DNA of 64,000 bases. Origin: DASQUK01 sp963756425. GTDB taxonomy: Bacteria > Actinomycetota > Acidimicrobiia > Acidimicrobiales > VFJN01. Position 1 is the first letter of the stretch, and every line of letters begins with the position of its first letter. Positions 1 through 8,391 of this stretch are shown here, piece by piece. A model generated the notes under the pieces. The model was not told the DNA's origin, made no database searches, and was given only the letters and a program-made list of their open reading frames with translations. A program made the position numbers and the translations under genes. The DNA is taken from the NCBI GenBank assembly GCA_963756425.1, contig CAVWNW010000022.1, positions 1-64,000 of the forward strand, written 5' to 3'.

Positions 1-73
1 TCGCCGGCCCCGGCGCCCGGCGGCAGCTAACCGCCACACCCAGACCGGGTCGCGTCGGCCCAGGAGCACGGAC

Positions 74-1447
74 ATGGAGCACGGCCGCCTCGACGAACAG
101 ACCCTCGCCACGATGATCGGCGCAGGGGACATCGACACGGTTCTGGTTGCCTTCCCCGACCTCCAGGGCCGGCTGATGGGCAAGCGAGTGACTGGCCACT
201 TCTTCCTCGACGACGTGCTGGCAGCGGGCGTCGAGGCCTGCACCTACCTGCTGGCGGTCGACATCGACATGGATCCCCTCCCCGGGTACCGCTTCGCCAA
301 CTGGGCGACCGGCTACGGCGACTTCGTCCTCCGGCCCGACCTCGCCACCCTGCGGGTGGTCCCCTGGCTCGAGAAGACCGCGCTGGTGCTCTGTGACCTC
401 GCGGACCAGGAGACCGGGGCGCCCGTCGAGGTGTCGCCCCGGCGGATCCTCCAGCGCCAGATCGAGCGGGCAGCGGCCGCCGGGTACGTGACGAAGTGCG
501 GCTCGGAGCTCGAGTTCTACCTGTTCAAGGACTCCTACGACGACGCGGCTGCCCGGGGCTACGCCGGGCTCACGCCGCACTCGGCGGTCATCGAGGACTA
601 CCACATCCTCCAGACCACCAAGGACGAGTACCTCATCCGTCAGATCCGCAACGCGATGGACGGTGCCGCCATCCCGGTCGAGTTCTCCAAGGGCGAGGCC
701 GGGCGAGGCCAGCACGAGATCAACCTGCGGTACGCCGACGCCCTGGAGATGGCCGATCGCCACACGATCTACAAGAACGGCGCCAAGGAGATCGCGGCGC
801 TGAACGACCGGGCGATCACGTTCATGGCCAAGTACACGATGGACGAGTGCGGCAACTCCTGCCACCTCCACTCGAGCCTGTGGAGCGCGGAGGATGACGA
901 GCCGCTCGACTGGGACGACGGCGCACCCGACCACATGTCCGACACGTTCCGCTACTACCTCGGCGGGCTCGCGGCGGCCAGCCGCGAGCTGTCCTACCTG
1001 TTCGCGCCGTACGTCAACTCGTACAAGCGGTACCAGCCCGGGTCGTGGGCACCGACTGCGATCGCGTGGGGTCGGGACAACCGCACGTGCGGCCTCCGAC
1101 TCGTGGGCCACGGGACCGGCTTCCGGGTCGAGTCGCGGATCCCCGGGGCTGACTGCAACCCCTATCTCGCCTACGCGGCCACGATCGCCGCCGGGCTGCA
1201 CGGCATCGAACACCGCCTCGACCCGGGCACCGAGCTCAGAGGCAACGCCTACGAGGCCGAGGACGTGCCCCACGTGCCCTCGACCCTGGTCGAGGCGATC
1301 GGTGTCTTCGAAGGCAGCGAGCTGGCGGTGAAGGCGTTCGGCGAGGACGTCCACTTCCACCTGCTCAACACGGCCCGCCAGGAGTGGGCCGCGTCCACCC
1401 GCGTTGTCACCGACTGGGAGCTGCGGCGTAACTTCGAGATGGCATGA
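74..1447 (+). CDS. glutamine synthetase family protein (type I fold)
   Basis: Probably an ATP-dependent gamma-glutamyl ligase rather than the housekeeping glutamine synthetase. The 457-residue protein carries the family's active-site landmarks: GSELEFYLF near residue 142, GRGQHEINLRY near 213, NSCHLHSSLW near 262, and the arginine-rich NRTCGLRLVG and ESRIPGADCNPYLA segments near 336-365. The AGGAG at 62-66 supports the ATG start. The next gene overlaps by 4 bases (ATGA) and encodes a class I amidotransferase-type gamma-glutamyl hydrolase. That pairing is typical of polyamine or amine catabolism through gamma-glutamylated intermediates (PuuA/PuuD-like), so the substrate is probably an amine; this is inference from context. 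Bases 1-30 read open to a TAA at 28-30 and may be the tail of an upstream gene, which cannot be identified. Confidence 0.9.
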   Translation: MEHGRLDEQTLATMIGAGDIDTVLVAFPDLQGRLMGKRVTGHFFLDDVLAAGVEACTYLLAVDIDMDPLPGYRFANWATGYGDFVLRPDLATLRVVPWLEKTALVLCDLADQETGAPVEVSPRRILQRQIERAAAAGYVTKCGSELEFYLFKDSYDDAAARGYAGLTPHSAVIEDYHILQTTKDEYLIRQIRNAMDGAAIPVEFSKGEAGRGQHEINLRYADALEMADRHTIYKNGAKEIAALNDRAITFMAKYTMDECGNSCHLHSSLWSAEDDEPLDWDDGAPDHMSDTFRYYLGGLAAASRELSYLFAPYVNSYKRYQPGSWAPTAIAWGRDNRTCGLRLVGHGTGFRVESRIPGADCNPYLAYAATIAAGLHGIEHRLDPGTELRGNAYEAEDVPHVPSTLVEAIGVFEGSELAVKAFGEDVHFHLLNTARQEWAASTRVVTDWELRRNFEMA

Positions 1448-2184
1448 CGAGGCCGCCGCTCATCGCCGTACCCGCCTACCTGGTGAGGTCGGGACGGGTC
1501 GAAGGCTGGGCGACCAGCGGAGTCGCCACCCCCGAGACCTACCTGACGGCCCTCCGCCGATCCGGCGCCCGCGGCGCCATCGTCATGCCGGACGAGCTCG
1601 GTGAGGACGAGGCGGACCAGCTGCTCGACGGCTTCGACGGTCTGCTGCTCATCGGCGGTGGCGACCTCGATCCCGAGACCTACGGCCAGCCGCGGGAGCA
1701 GGAGGTCTACGGCGTCCTCGCCCGGCGCGACGGCTTCGAGCTCCCCCTGGCCCGTGCCGCCATCGCCCGGTCCGTGCCGACCCTGGCGATCTGCCGCGGT
1801 CACCAGGTGCTCAACGTCGCCCTGGGCGGCACTCTCGAGCAGCACCTCGGTCCCGGCCCCGTGCCCCATGGCGTCCCGGGCGTGGCCGGCGGCTCGTGCG
1901 CTCATGCGGTCCGCGTGCAAGAGGGATCCAGGCTGGCGACGGCGCTGGGGGCCACGACCGCCACCGTCTCCTCCCAGCACCACCAGGCGATCGACAAGCT
2001 GGGTACCGACCTCGAGGCCGTGGCGTGGGCCGAGGACGGCGTGGTCGAGGGCATCGAGCTTGCCCTCCCGGACCAATGGGTGATCGGTGTCCAGTGGCAT
2101 CCGGAGGACACAGCGGGCACCGACGCGGTCCAGCAGCGCCTCTTCGACGCGTTCGCCAGCGAGGTTGCACGGCGCACGGGATGA
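1444..2184 (+). CDS. gamma-glutamyl-gamma-aminobutyrate hydrolase family protein (peptidase C26, PuuD-like)
   Basis: A cytoplasmic class I glutamine amidotransferase-fold hydrolase expected to cleave a gamma-glutamyl amide. The nucleophile Cys117 lies in AICRGHQVLN and the catalytic His219-x-Glu221 in QWHPED. The GGGDLDPETY stretch near residues 71-80 is also typical of the family. At 246 residues it has normal family length. Its start codon overlaps the stop of the upstream glutamine synthetase-like gene (ATGA), so the two are translationally coupled. They would make and hydrolyse a gamma-glutamyl adduct in one catabolic route. The fold assignment is firm; the physiological substrate is inferred. 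Confidence 0.9.
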   Translation: MTRPPLIAVPAYLVRSGRVEGWATSGVATPETYLTALRRSGARGAIVMPDELGEDEADQLLDGFDGLLLIGGGDLDPETYGQPREQEVYGVLARRDGFELPLARAAIARSVPTLAICRGHQVLNVALGGTLEQHLGPGPVPHGVPGVAGGSCAHAVRVQEGSRLATALGATTATVSSQHHQAIDKLGTDLEAVAWAEDGVVEGIELALPDQWVIGVQWHPEDTAGTDAVQQRLFDAFASEVARRTG

Positions 2185-2204
2185 CCCGCTCCGTAGCGGC
2201 CGCT

Positions 2205-2351
2205 TCACCGCCGCACGTACGCGCCCTGCGACTCCTCCTGCGGAACGCTCCACTTGTGGCGGTACTCGGCGGTCGCGATCCGAATCCACACCATCCCCGC
2301 CGCCGCTAGCGCAAACACCAGGCCGGGGACCAGAAGGAAGATGGCAGTCAC
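2205..2351 (-). CDS. small single-span membrane protein (48 aa), function unknown
   Basis: A 48-codon ORF starting at a GTG preceded by GGGAGG four bases upstream, a strong ribosome binding site. Residues 1-22 form one hydrophobic helix (AIFLLVPGLVFALAAAGMVW) followed by a charged cytoplasmic or periplasmic tail ending in arginines. A longer reading frame extends upstream, but the GTG is the only start with a good Shine-Dalgarno sequence. It converges with the upstream hydrolase gene. I do not recognise a family. Similar one-helix proteins are common in actinobacteria and usually uncharacterised. Confidence 0.55.
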   Translation of the reverse strand: MTAIFLLVPGLVFALAAAGMVWIRIATAEYRHKWSVPQEESQGAYVRR

Positions 2352-2445
2352 ATCGCCTCCCTCGACTTGCCTTCCTGTGGGAGGCAGCATCGTCGAGACC
2401 GGGGCGACCGGCTGCGCCGCGTGCCACATTCCCGCAGTGACCAAT

Positions 2446-2521
2446 GGCACGTTCGGACGGGAGGGCCGGCAGGTGCGCCACCGCTACGGCCCGCCACCGG
2501 ACCATCTGGTCCGAACGTGCC
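2446..2521. repeat. 13-bp perfect inverted repeat flanking a 50-bp core
   Basis: GGCACGTTCGGAC at 2446-2458 is the exact reverse complement of GTCCGAACGTGCC at 2509-2521. The right arm overlaps the left end of the 48-nt palindromic element that follows. The arrangement resembles a small non-autonomous repeat or its remains. No coding role is apparent in the core. Confidence 0.6.
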
Positions 2522-2561
2522 GCACTTAGCGATGCCATGACCACCGCAACTGCGGCAAGTT
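2514..2561. repeat. 48-nt palindromic repeat element, diverged copy 1
   Basis: These 48 bases align without gaps to the reverse complement of the element at 54959-55006, with about 41 identities. The right arm ends in ACTGCGGCAAGTT as in the other copy, and the centre GCGATGCCATG is conserved. This copy has lost part of its internal symmetry. It overlaps the apparent 5' end of the truncated DUF2975 reading frame and supplies its only plausible ATG at 2537, which suggests the element lies at the truncation point. Confidence 0.7.
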
Positions 2562-3004
2562 CGAGGTTGCAGCGGATCAGGGCGCCGGGCGTCAGTTGGC
2601 TGCCGCAGGGGGTGGTGCTCGACGATGCTCAGGGGCTCGCCGCGGTGCCCGCCGGGCTCGGCTACCGGCTCGGGTGGTGGCTCGTGGGGCCCGCATCCAG
2701 CTTCATCGTGTTGGCGGGTGCCGAGGTGCTCCGTGGCATCGTGGCGACGGCCCGGGCCGGTGCCCCGTTCGTCGGCGCCAACGTCCGCCGGATAAGGGTC
2801 CTCGCCGCCCTCACGCTCGGCTATTTCGTGCTCACCGTGGCACGGTCACTCGTGGCTGTCATCATCCAGGACGACCTCGGGCTCGAACGGACGAGCACGG
2901 ACATCTCCTTCGCGCCAATCGTTTCGGCGGTGGTGCTGCTCGCGCTCGCACAGATCTGGCAGTACGGCGTCAAGCTGCGCGAAGAGCAAGAGCTCACCAT
3001 CTGA
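2537..3004 (+). CDS. DUF2975 family membrane protein, apparently truncated at the N-terminus
   Basis: The segment with LRGIVATARAGAPFVGANV and the following hydrophobic helices matches DUF2975 proteins. These are small membrane proteins usually encoded just upstream of a compact Xre-type regulator, as here. Three hydrophobic segments are visible; the usual first transmembrane helix is missing and is replaced by about 15 residues read out of the palindromic repeat. No Shine-Dalgarno precedes the ATG. The reading frame stays open further upstream to 2444, but that part looks non-coding. The gene may be decayed, or it may start elsewhere. It overlaps the next gene by one base (TGATG). Confidence 0.6.
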   Translation: MTTATAASSRLQRIRAPGVSWLPQGVVLDDAQGLAAVPAGLGYRLGWWLVGPASSFIVLAGAEVLRGIVATARAGAPFVGANVRRIRVLAALTLGYFVLTVARSLVAVIIQDDLGLERTSTDISFAPIVSAVVLLALAQIWQYGVKLREEQELTI

Positions 3005-3228
3005 TGCCCCCGGACACCGACGTCTCGGCCATCACGGTGCACGTCGACGCGCTGCTCGAGGCCCGCGGGATGACCCTCACCGAGCTGGCCGACCGCGTGG
3101 ACCTGACTCTGGCCAACCTCTCGATCCTCGAGCCCGGAAAGGCCCGGGCCATCCGATTCACCACGCTGGCCGCGCTGTGCGCAGAGCTGCGATGCCAGCC
3201 GGGTGACCTGCTCAGCTTCGAGCCGTAG
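3004..3228 (+). CDS. small Xre/Cro-type helix-turn-helix regulator (YozG-like)
   Basis: A 74-residue DNA-binding protein that is almost entirely an HTH_3-type fold: LLEARGMTLTELADRVDL, the recognition-helix region TLANLSILEPGKA, then LAALCAELRCQPGDLL. Compact regulators of this sort are the standard downstream partners of DUF2975 membrane proteins, and the two genes are coupled through a one-base TGATG overlap. It probably binds its own promoter region. The residues around the recognition helix look intact even though the partner gene seems truncated. Confidence 0.85.
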   Translation: MPPDTDVSAITVHVDALLEARGMTLTELADRVDLTLANLSILEPGKARAIRFTTLAALCAELRCQPGDLLSFEP

Positions 3229-3445
3229 CGTGCCGGGTCCCGGCGCAGGGCTGGTTGGTGCAGCAGCCACATCGGACGATCTCGCTACGTGCGGCGTCGG
3301 CTCGATTGGCCACGTCGCGGCCATGTCGTCACGCATCAGCGACCGTTCAGGAAGATTTTCTTCCCGGTTGGTCATCCGATCGAGGAGGTCAGGCGTCACT
3401 ACTTGCGGCTCACCGCAGGCGGCGGGGAGCGGGAGGTAGGGCACC

Positions 3446-4189
3446 ATGCGGCGGACATCCTCGGTAAGGCTGGTGGCAGCAGGAATGGCTGTCTTGATGG
3501 CCTTGTCTCTTCTCGCGTGCAGCGGAGACAATGGCAACGAGTCAGCGGCCAATAGCACGACGACGGAGGCCGCGTCCGACAGTCCAACTACATCGTCGGA
3601 CGATGGTGAGTCCAGTGCCACGGCGGACGAGCAAGGCGCCTCCGCGACCAATGGGGGCGCGGAGCGGTGCGCTGAGACGGGTAATTGGACGACAGGTCCG
3701 GAGCAAGTCCAGGCAGGGATCGCGGATCCGATTTACCTGCTTGATGCGGGACGGCATGACGCCCCAGCGTGCTACGACCAGCTATCATTCCGCCTCAACG
3801 GAACCGGCGGAGCAGGATACTATGTCGGCTACGCCGACGGCAGCGACGTTCGGATTGAAGGCGACCAGTCAGTGCAGATTGCCGGCGATGCCGCTCTGGT
3901 AGTTGACATCTCGGCTCCAGTCCAGGGAGGCCCATTTGATAAGTCAGGGCACGCCCCAGGATCCGTTTTTGCCGAAACTGTCGGCCAGACGCTTTACCCG
4001 GTCAGCAACCCCAGTGGCCTCAAGGTCATCAAGGAAGTTCGTTTCGCCGGCGAACTCGAGTCCGGCAGTGAGTCCGGATCAGTCGCGGCATTCGCCGTCG
4101 GCGTCGACCGTCAACGTCCCTTCGCAGTGAGCTCGCTCGTGGACGAGGATTCGAACACCCGGGTCATTGTGATCCGAGTCGCTCACTAG
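3446..4189 (+). CDS. secreted lipoprotein with AMIN-like domain
   Basis: A 247-residue exported protein. Residues 1-24 form a lipoprotein signal peptide ending in the lipobox LLAC, with Cys25 as the predicted lipidated residue. A Ser/Thr/Glu-rich linker runs to about residue 80. The remaining 160 residues form a beta-rich domain (YLLDAGRHDAPACYDQLSFRL, GYYVGYADG, KVIKEVRFAGE) resembling the AMIN-like domain of actinobacterial cell-surface lipoproteins. Its function is unknown; a role at the cell wall is the usual guess. The coding region has visibly lower GC and more A/T-rich codons than its neighbours, which may signal acquisition by transfer. AGGTAGGG is seen upstream of the ATG. Confidence 0.75.
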   Translation: MRRTSSVRLVAAGMAVLMALSLLACSGDNGNESAANSTTTEAASDSPTTSSDDGESSATADEQGASATNGGAERCAETGNWTTGPEQVQAGIADPIYLLDAGRHDAPACYDQLSFRLNGTGGAGYYVGYADGSDVRIEGDQSVQIAGDAALVVDISAPVQGGPFDKSGHAPGSVFAETVGQTLYPVSNPSGLKVIKEVRFAGELESGSESGSVAAFAVGVDRQRPFAVSSLVDEDSNTRVIVIRVAH

Positions 4190-4355
4190 ACCCATCCGCA
4201 TCACACGTAGTAGCCGGTGCCACTCGCGGGAGTCGTCTTCCACACCGCGCCATGTCTGCAGATCTGCATCGCAGAGCGAGGCAGGCCGGGGTGGTAGGGG
4301 CGGCCACTCCGTGCGACTTCCCCGGCCTATGGATGCGGCAGGCTGGGTGACCGGG

Positions 4356-5447
4356 TTACGGGAGCATGCGGTCCATCATGTCGAGCGGATCCAGGCCCAT
4401 GGGCATACCGGCTCTGCCGTCGGCCGCCCCAGCCTCGGCCGAGGGTCCCGTCGTTCCCGGAGCCGGGTCGGTGTAGTAGCCCACAATGTGGCCACGGTCG
4501 TTGATCGCCGTGGCAAACGTTGAAACCGCTCCTGGCACTGCGATCGGCGTGGGCTCCCCGTCGTCATATCGGTACGCGCGGAGAGTCACGAAGCTGCCGT
4601 CCGCACTGAGAAACGCGGCGGTAGCCGCGGTCTGACCGCGGTTGTTGAGCCCGAGGTGGATGGTCTGCGCAGCGCCCGGCACATCCGGCAGCCTGGTGAA
4701 GGTGCCGTCGCGCTCCCGCAGGAACGTGTAGTGCGTGTTCTTGGGGTCGGCCGAATCAAACGCCTGGCCGACCGACTGGCCGCGGTCGTTGATGTCGGCG
4801 AGGGTGGTGTTGGACACGCCGGGAGCGTCGATTCTGGTGAACCTCCCATGCTCGTAGATGTATCCGCGGAGGAACCGCAGCGGCACCTGCCGGTCCACGT
4901 CGCTGTAAATGCCGACCACTTGGCCGCGGTTGTTGGTTCTCCAGGCGAGGGTGGTCAGCGCGCCAGGCACGTCGATGGTGGTGAACCTGCCGCGGGCGTC
5001 CCGCCGATAACCGTGTGCCTCCCCCATCTTCGGGTCGTACCTGAGGAGGGAGCCGACGGTCACGCCGCGGTCGTTGCCGCCGGTGAGGTCGTTTTCTAGG
5101 TCCCCATACGGGTGGTCGATCGTCGTGTACTTGCCGCGCTTGTCCAGGCGGAAACCGTGCAGCCGGCCATCGGCGTTGGCGTAGTAGCCGATGACATCAC
5201 CGCTGTTGGTGATGTCCCACGCCTCGGTCCTGGTGGCGCCGGGGAAGTCGATGGTCCGGTAGCGCTCGCCGTCGAACACATAGCCATGGATCGCACCTCG
5301 CACCGGAGCCGCGTCCTGGCTATCCGGGGTCGCGGGGTCCGCGGCATGGGCGGGTAGCCCGCTCGCCGCCAGCGTCATGGCGGCCAGCACGAGAGCGGAG
5401 ACGGCCGATGCACCGATGCGAAGCGGGTATCGGATGATGCGCACCAT
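4356..5447 (-). CDS. secreted HAF-repeat protein
   Basis: An exported 363-residue protein built from about six tandem repeats of roughly 45 residues. Each repeat reads approximately HGF/GYxxxxGxFTTIDxPGAxxTxxxxINxRGxxVGxY, the HAF-repeat signature (for example FTTIDVPGALTTLAWRTNNR and FTRIDAPGVSNTTLADINDR). The array should fold as a beta-propeller-like extracellular module. A signal peptide with cleavage near LPAHA precedes it. The ATG at 5447 is chosen because AAAGGGGG lies just upstream; a longer form from 5471 has no such site. HAF proteins have no established biochemical role; surface binding is a guess. The last 35 residues are Gly/Met-rich and unlike the repeats. Confidence 0.8.
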   Translation of the reverse strand: MVRIIRYPLRIGASAVSALVLAAMTLAASGLPAHAADPATPDSQDAAPVRGAIHGYVFDGERYRTIDFPGATRTEAWDITNSGDVIGYYANADGRLHGFRLDKRGKYTTIDHPYGDLENDLTGGNDRGVTVGSLLRYDPKMGEAHGYRRDARGRFTTIDVPGALTTLAWRTNNRGQVVGIYSDVDRQVPLRFLRGYIYEHGRFTRIDAPGVSNTTLADINDRGQSVGQAFDSADPKNTHYTFLRERDGTFTRLPDVPGAAQTIHLGLNNRGQTAATAAFLSADGSFVTLRAYRYDDGEPTPIAVPGAVSTFATAINDRGHIVGYYTDPAPGTTGPSAEAGAADGRAGMPMGLDPLDMMDRMLP

Positions 5448-5889
5448 GCTGGTGCACCCCCTTTCTGTCATGCCTGACGCCCGGGGTCACTAGGCATTCG
5501 CCGCGGACCGCCAGCCCGGATGGCGGTGACAGTGCGGTGGCACTCTCGACGGGCTTGCCCGCGGCAAGCAACGTCGCAGTCACGCCAGCGCCGACGACGA
5601 TCTGTCGGCCCTCCGCGGGTGGGGGTCACCCCGTTTCTGAACGCACTTTCGGGCGGACCCCAGCCTGGCGGCGCAACTCGACCGGAGAGGGTCGACCGGT
5701 TGATTCGCCACAGGGAGTCAGCGATGCGGCCCCGCAGGGATGTGCACGACGGTGCGCTCGCCGTCGGCGACTGTGTGTCGCTTGACGTAGAAGTCCACGC
5801 CGGGGGCGTTCACCATCCTGGCGCAAGGATGCACGTAGATCCCATCGGATCCATCGTCCCCAGTCGATGGCCAGCAGGAGGTTCTGCCG
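5448..5889. other. 442-bp intergenic region without a supported gene
   Basis: This space lies between the start of the HAF-repeat gene and the start of a lipoprotein gene, which diverge, so it should hold both promoters. Short reading frames on both strands lack ribosome binding sites or family resemblance. The only notable content is the 20-base repeat at 5768-5787, also found near 37.9 kb. Confidence 0.5.
5768..5787 (+). repeat. 20-bp repeat, copy 1
   Basis: CGACTGTGTGTCGCTTGACG occurs here and again, identical and in the same orientation, at 37879-37898. This copy is about 100 bases upstream of a lipoprotein start. Its role is unknown; a promoter-associated site is possible because both copies lie in intergenic DNA near genes for exported proteins. 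Confidence 0.6.
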
Positions 5890-6465
5890 ATGCGCTTCCC
5901 AGTCACGGCTAGGGGCATCCGGCTGATCGCTGTGGTCGCGCTCGTTGTCGCGGCCGCGGGATGCGGCGATGACGACGACAGCTCCGACGTGGTCACGATT
6001 CCATCGTCGGACGGATCGTCGCCGTCCGTCGTGATGGACGCGCACTTCAACGTCGAGCAGAGGCCCTACATGACGGTCGCCAACGGGTCGGCCCCGCAGC
6101 AGGCTGACGCCGACCCCGACGAGACGGTCACCTTCATAGCCACCGGGTCTGACACCGACGGCGGTGTGAAGACGATCGAGATCTGGCACACCACGGACAG
6201 GTGCTCTCTAGGCGACCCCGACGACGAGGAGCAGGCGACGGCCTGCCAAGCCCTCCTGGCCCCCTCCATAGCGGCGAAGAACCCCGACCCCGACATTATG
6301 AAGACGGCCGGCGCAACCGCGGCCAAGTCCCGGACCGTCAGCTACAACGTGCACTACCCCCCAGACAGCACCCGCAGCTTCAAGGAAGACGTGTGGGCGA
6401 AGGTGGTCAACTGGACCGGCGGCGAGGTCCGGAGCGCCCGCATCACGATCGACGGACGAACCTGA
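5890..6465 (+). CDS. putative lipoprotein, function unknown
   Basis: A 191-residue protein with an N-terminal lipoprotein signal ending in VVAAAGC, predicted lipidated Cys25, followed by an Asp/Ser-rich stretch. The body contains YMTVANGS and ETVTFIATGSDTDGGVKTIEIW, suggesting a beta-sandwich (Ig or cadherin-like) domain, and a cysteine pair (RCSL, TACQ) that could form a disulfide. AGGAGG eight bases before the ATG gives a clear start. No function can be assigned; a surface-anchored binding or structural role would fit. Confidence 0.75.
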   Translation: MRFPVTARGIRLIAVVALVVAAAGCGDDDDSSDVVTIPSSDGSSPSVVMDAHFNVEQRPYMTVANGSAPQQADADPDETVTFIATGSDTDGGVKTIEIWHTTDRCSLGDPDDEEQATACQALLAPSIAAKNPDPDIMKTAGATAAKSRTVSYNVHYPPDSTRSFKEDVWAKVVNWTGGEVRSARITIDGRT

Positions 6466-6733
6466 CGTCCGGCCGACGCTCCGCCGCCGGAGCCGCCAAC
6501 GAATTGAATCGGCCCGACCGATCTGCCGATCTCGAGCGCAGGAACTGCCTCGGTCGTCGGTGCTCCTACGGGATACAGAGCCCCAGCAGGTCGAACACCC
6601 AGCGACGACGCTGCGGAGGGCGCGCTCGCGGTCGATTAGCGGGGGGCATCGGGCGCTGGTGCCGCCTCCTCAGTTTTGGTTCGCACTCGCGCATAACGAG
6701 GCTCAGCGCCGCCGTCTTTGTCAAGGTGGCAGT

Positions 6734-7522
6734 GTGGGTGAGGAGCAGCTCGACGGCGGGATCGCGAATGCGGGCCAGGTCGTCCGCGTCGGTCCGCATG
6801 TGCTTCGCCCTTCGAGCCCGCACTCGCGTTCGATCCACGCCTTCCTGCGGGCGGTGCGACGCGCTGGGTTCGAGGGCGCCCCGATGCCGGTCGGCATCGA
6901 CGAGGACGGGCGCGAGCGCCTCGTGTTCATAGAGGGCGACGTCCCCGTGCCGCCCTATCCGGACTGGAGCCAGTCCGACACCGCACTGGTGTCCATCGCC
7001 AGGCTGCTGCGCGGGCTACATGACGCCGCCCGCGGCTTCGACCCTGACGGTCTCACGTGGGAGGACGGTCTGGCTGACCCTGCCGGCGGGACGCTTGTGT
7101 GCCACAACGACGTCTGCCCCGAGAACGTCGTGTTCCGTGACGGCATCGCTATCGCGCTGCTCGACTTCGAGTTCGCTGCCCCTGGCCGCCCCGTCTACGA
7201 CCTGGCCCACCTCGCCCGCCTCTATGTACCGATCGAACACGAGTTTGACCAGGCCCGGCTCGGCTGGCGGTCCGCCGACCGGCTGGCACGGCTACGGCTG
7301 GTCGCGGATGCCTACGGGCTGGACCTCGGCGGCCGGGCGGAGCTGCTCTCCGCCATGAGCGATGCCATCGATCGCCTCGAAGCGGCCGTCCGACGCAGCG
7401 TTGCGGCGGGCGACCCGGTGTCCGTCGAGCTGTGGAACCGGACCGGTGGCGGCGAGCGCTACGACCGCCGGCGCCGCTGGTGGACCGACCACCACGCCCA
7501 GTTCGCTAGCGCCCTCCTCTGA
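6734..7522 (+). CDS. phosphotransferase family protein (APH-like kinase fold)
   Basis: A 262-residue aminoglycoside-phosphotransferase-fold kinase. It has the catalytic loop CHNDVCPENVVF (His-x-Asp and Asn) and the metal-binding Asp in LLDFEFAAPG. GGIANAGQVVRVG near the N-terminus is the usual start of this subfamily, which supports the GTG at 6734 over an upstream ATG at 6560. The Shine-Dalgarno is weak (AAGGTGG). The substrate is unknown: members phosphorylate sugars, antibiotics, choline or homoserine-like compounds. The gene stands alone, with 268 bases of featureless DNA before it. Confidence 0.8.
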   Translation: MGEEQLDGGIANAGQVVRVGPHVLRPSSPHSRSIHAFLRAVRRAGFEGAPMPVGIDEDGRERLVFIEGDVPVPPYPDWSQSDTALVSIARLLRGLHDAARGFDPDGLTWEDGLADPAGGTLVCHNDVCPENVVFRDGIAIALLDFEFAAPGRPVYDLAHLARLYVPIEHEFDQARLGWRSADRLARLRLVADAYGLDLGGRAELLSAMSDAIDRLEAAVRRSVAAGDPVSVELWNRTGGGERYDRRRRWWTDHHAQFASALL

Positions 7523-7579
7523 CCGGGCACGCGTGGCCTACACGCACACCGCCGTCCTGCGTCCGTCGGGCTCCAATCG

Positions 7580-8344
7580 CTAGGTGCCCTCCTCCAGGAC
7601 CGCGAGGTCGCGCACGGCGTAACGACGATGCTCGCACTCCTCCGTCATCACCACCTGCAGGCACTTCCCGACCCGGCGCCGCTCCTCGGGATAGCCCGGC
7701 GCCGGCGAGCGCGTGCACAGCCGCTCGAGCTCGTCGTCGTTCAGGCCGTCGACGATGCGGCGTACCACGGCCATGCGATCGGTCCGTATCTCCATCACCT
7801 CGTCGAACGACGGCCGGGCGTCGAGGTCGACACCGAGCGCGACCGCGTCCGCGGGCGGATAGGAGCTGTGCGGGTAGCCGAGCCGGTGATACGGCATCGG
7901 ATCGTCGAGGATCGTGCGGCTCGCCCAGGCGTCGGTGGCGAACACGAGGTGCCGCAGCGTTTCCACGAACGACCACTCGTCGTCGACGCGTTCGTGCCGG
8001 GCGTGCTCTGGCAGCCGCCGCGCCTGCCCGACGGTGTCTGACCACAGGCGCTCGATCGTGTCCCACGCGGCGCGGTAATCGTCCGCCGTCTCCATCCGCC
8101 GAACCTGGGCGCGTTCGGGATTGCGCCGATCGAGCTCGGCCTCGACGAAGGCGGTGACGTCGACGTCGTTGACCACGAGATTTCCGATGAGCCCGGAGAT
8201 GTTGGCGTCGACGAGCCATGTGTCGACGACCTTCACCCCCCGAAAGTCGCAGTCGCGGAAGGTCGCGGCGCTGAAGTCGGCGCCCTCGAACCGGGCCCCT
8301 CGGTAGGTGATCGTGTCGTCGTGCTCCCCTGTCATCGCGCCCAT
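7580..8344 (-). CDS. DinB-like protein with N-terminal pentapeptide-repeat segment
   Basis: A 254-residue protein. Residues 11-50 contain short pentapeptide-type repeats (ARFEGADFSAATFRDCDFRG), and residues 85-250 form a four-helix DinB/YfiT-like bundle. His residues in SFVETLRHLVF and TEECEHRRYAVRDL are the likely metal ligands. DinB-fold enzymes often act in thiol-dependent detoxification or isomerisation; the substrate here is unknown. An internal ATG at 8335 is an alternative start, and neither site has a convincing Shine-Dalgarno. Confidence 0.8.
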   Translation of the reverse strand: MGAMTGEHDDTITYRGARFEGADFSAATFRDCDFRGVKVVDTWLVDANISGLIGNLVVNDVDVTAFVEAELDRRNPERAQVRRMETADDYRAAWDTIERLWSDTVGQARRLPEHARHERVDDEWSFVETLRHLVFATDAWASRTILDDPMPYHRLGYPHSSYPPADAVALGVDLDARPSFDEVMEIRTDRMAVVRRIVDGLNDDELERLCTRSPAPGYPEERRRVGKCLQVVMTEECEHRRYAVRDLAVLEEGT

Positions 8345-8391
8345 TGTCGTTGATCGCCGGCGACGGCGCGACCCGGCGCGGGCGGCCTCGT

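Noticed and set aside
3350..3364. GGAAGA-TTT-TCTTCC hairpin downstream of the small HTH gene
   Set aside because: Stem of only six pairs, over 120 bases from the gene end; too weak to call a terminator.
5718..6050. Minus-strand ORF of 110 codons containing the 20-bp repeat
   Set aside because: No ribosome binding site, no family resemblance, and most of it is antisense to the lipoprotein gene; the shared sequence is better treated as a DNA element.
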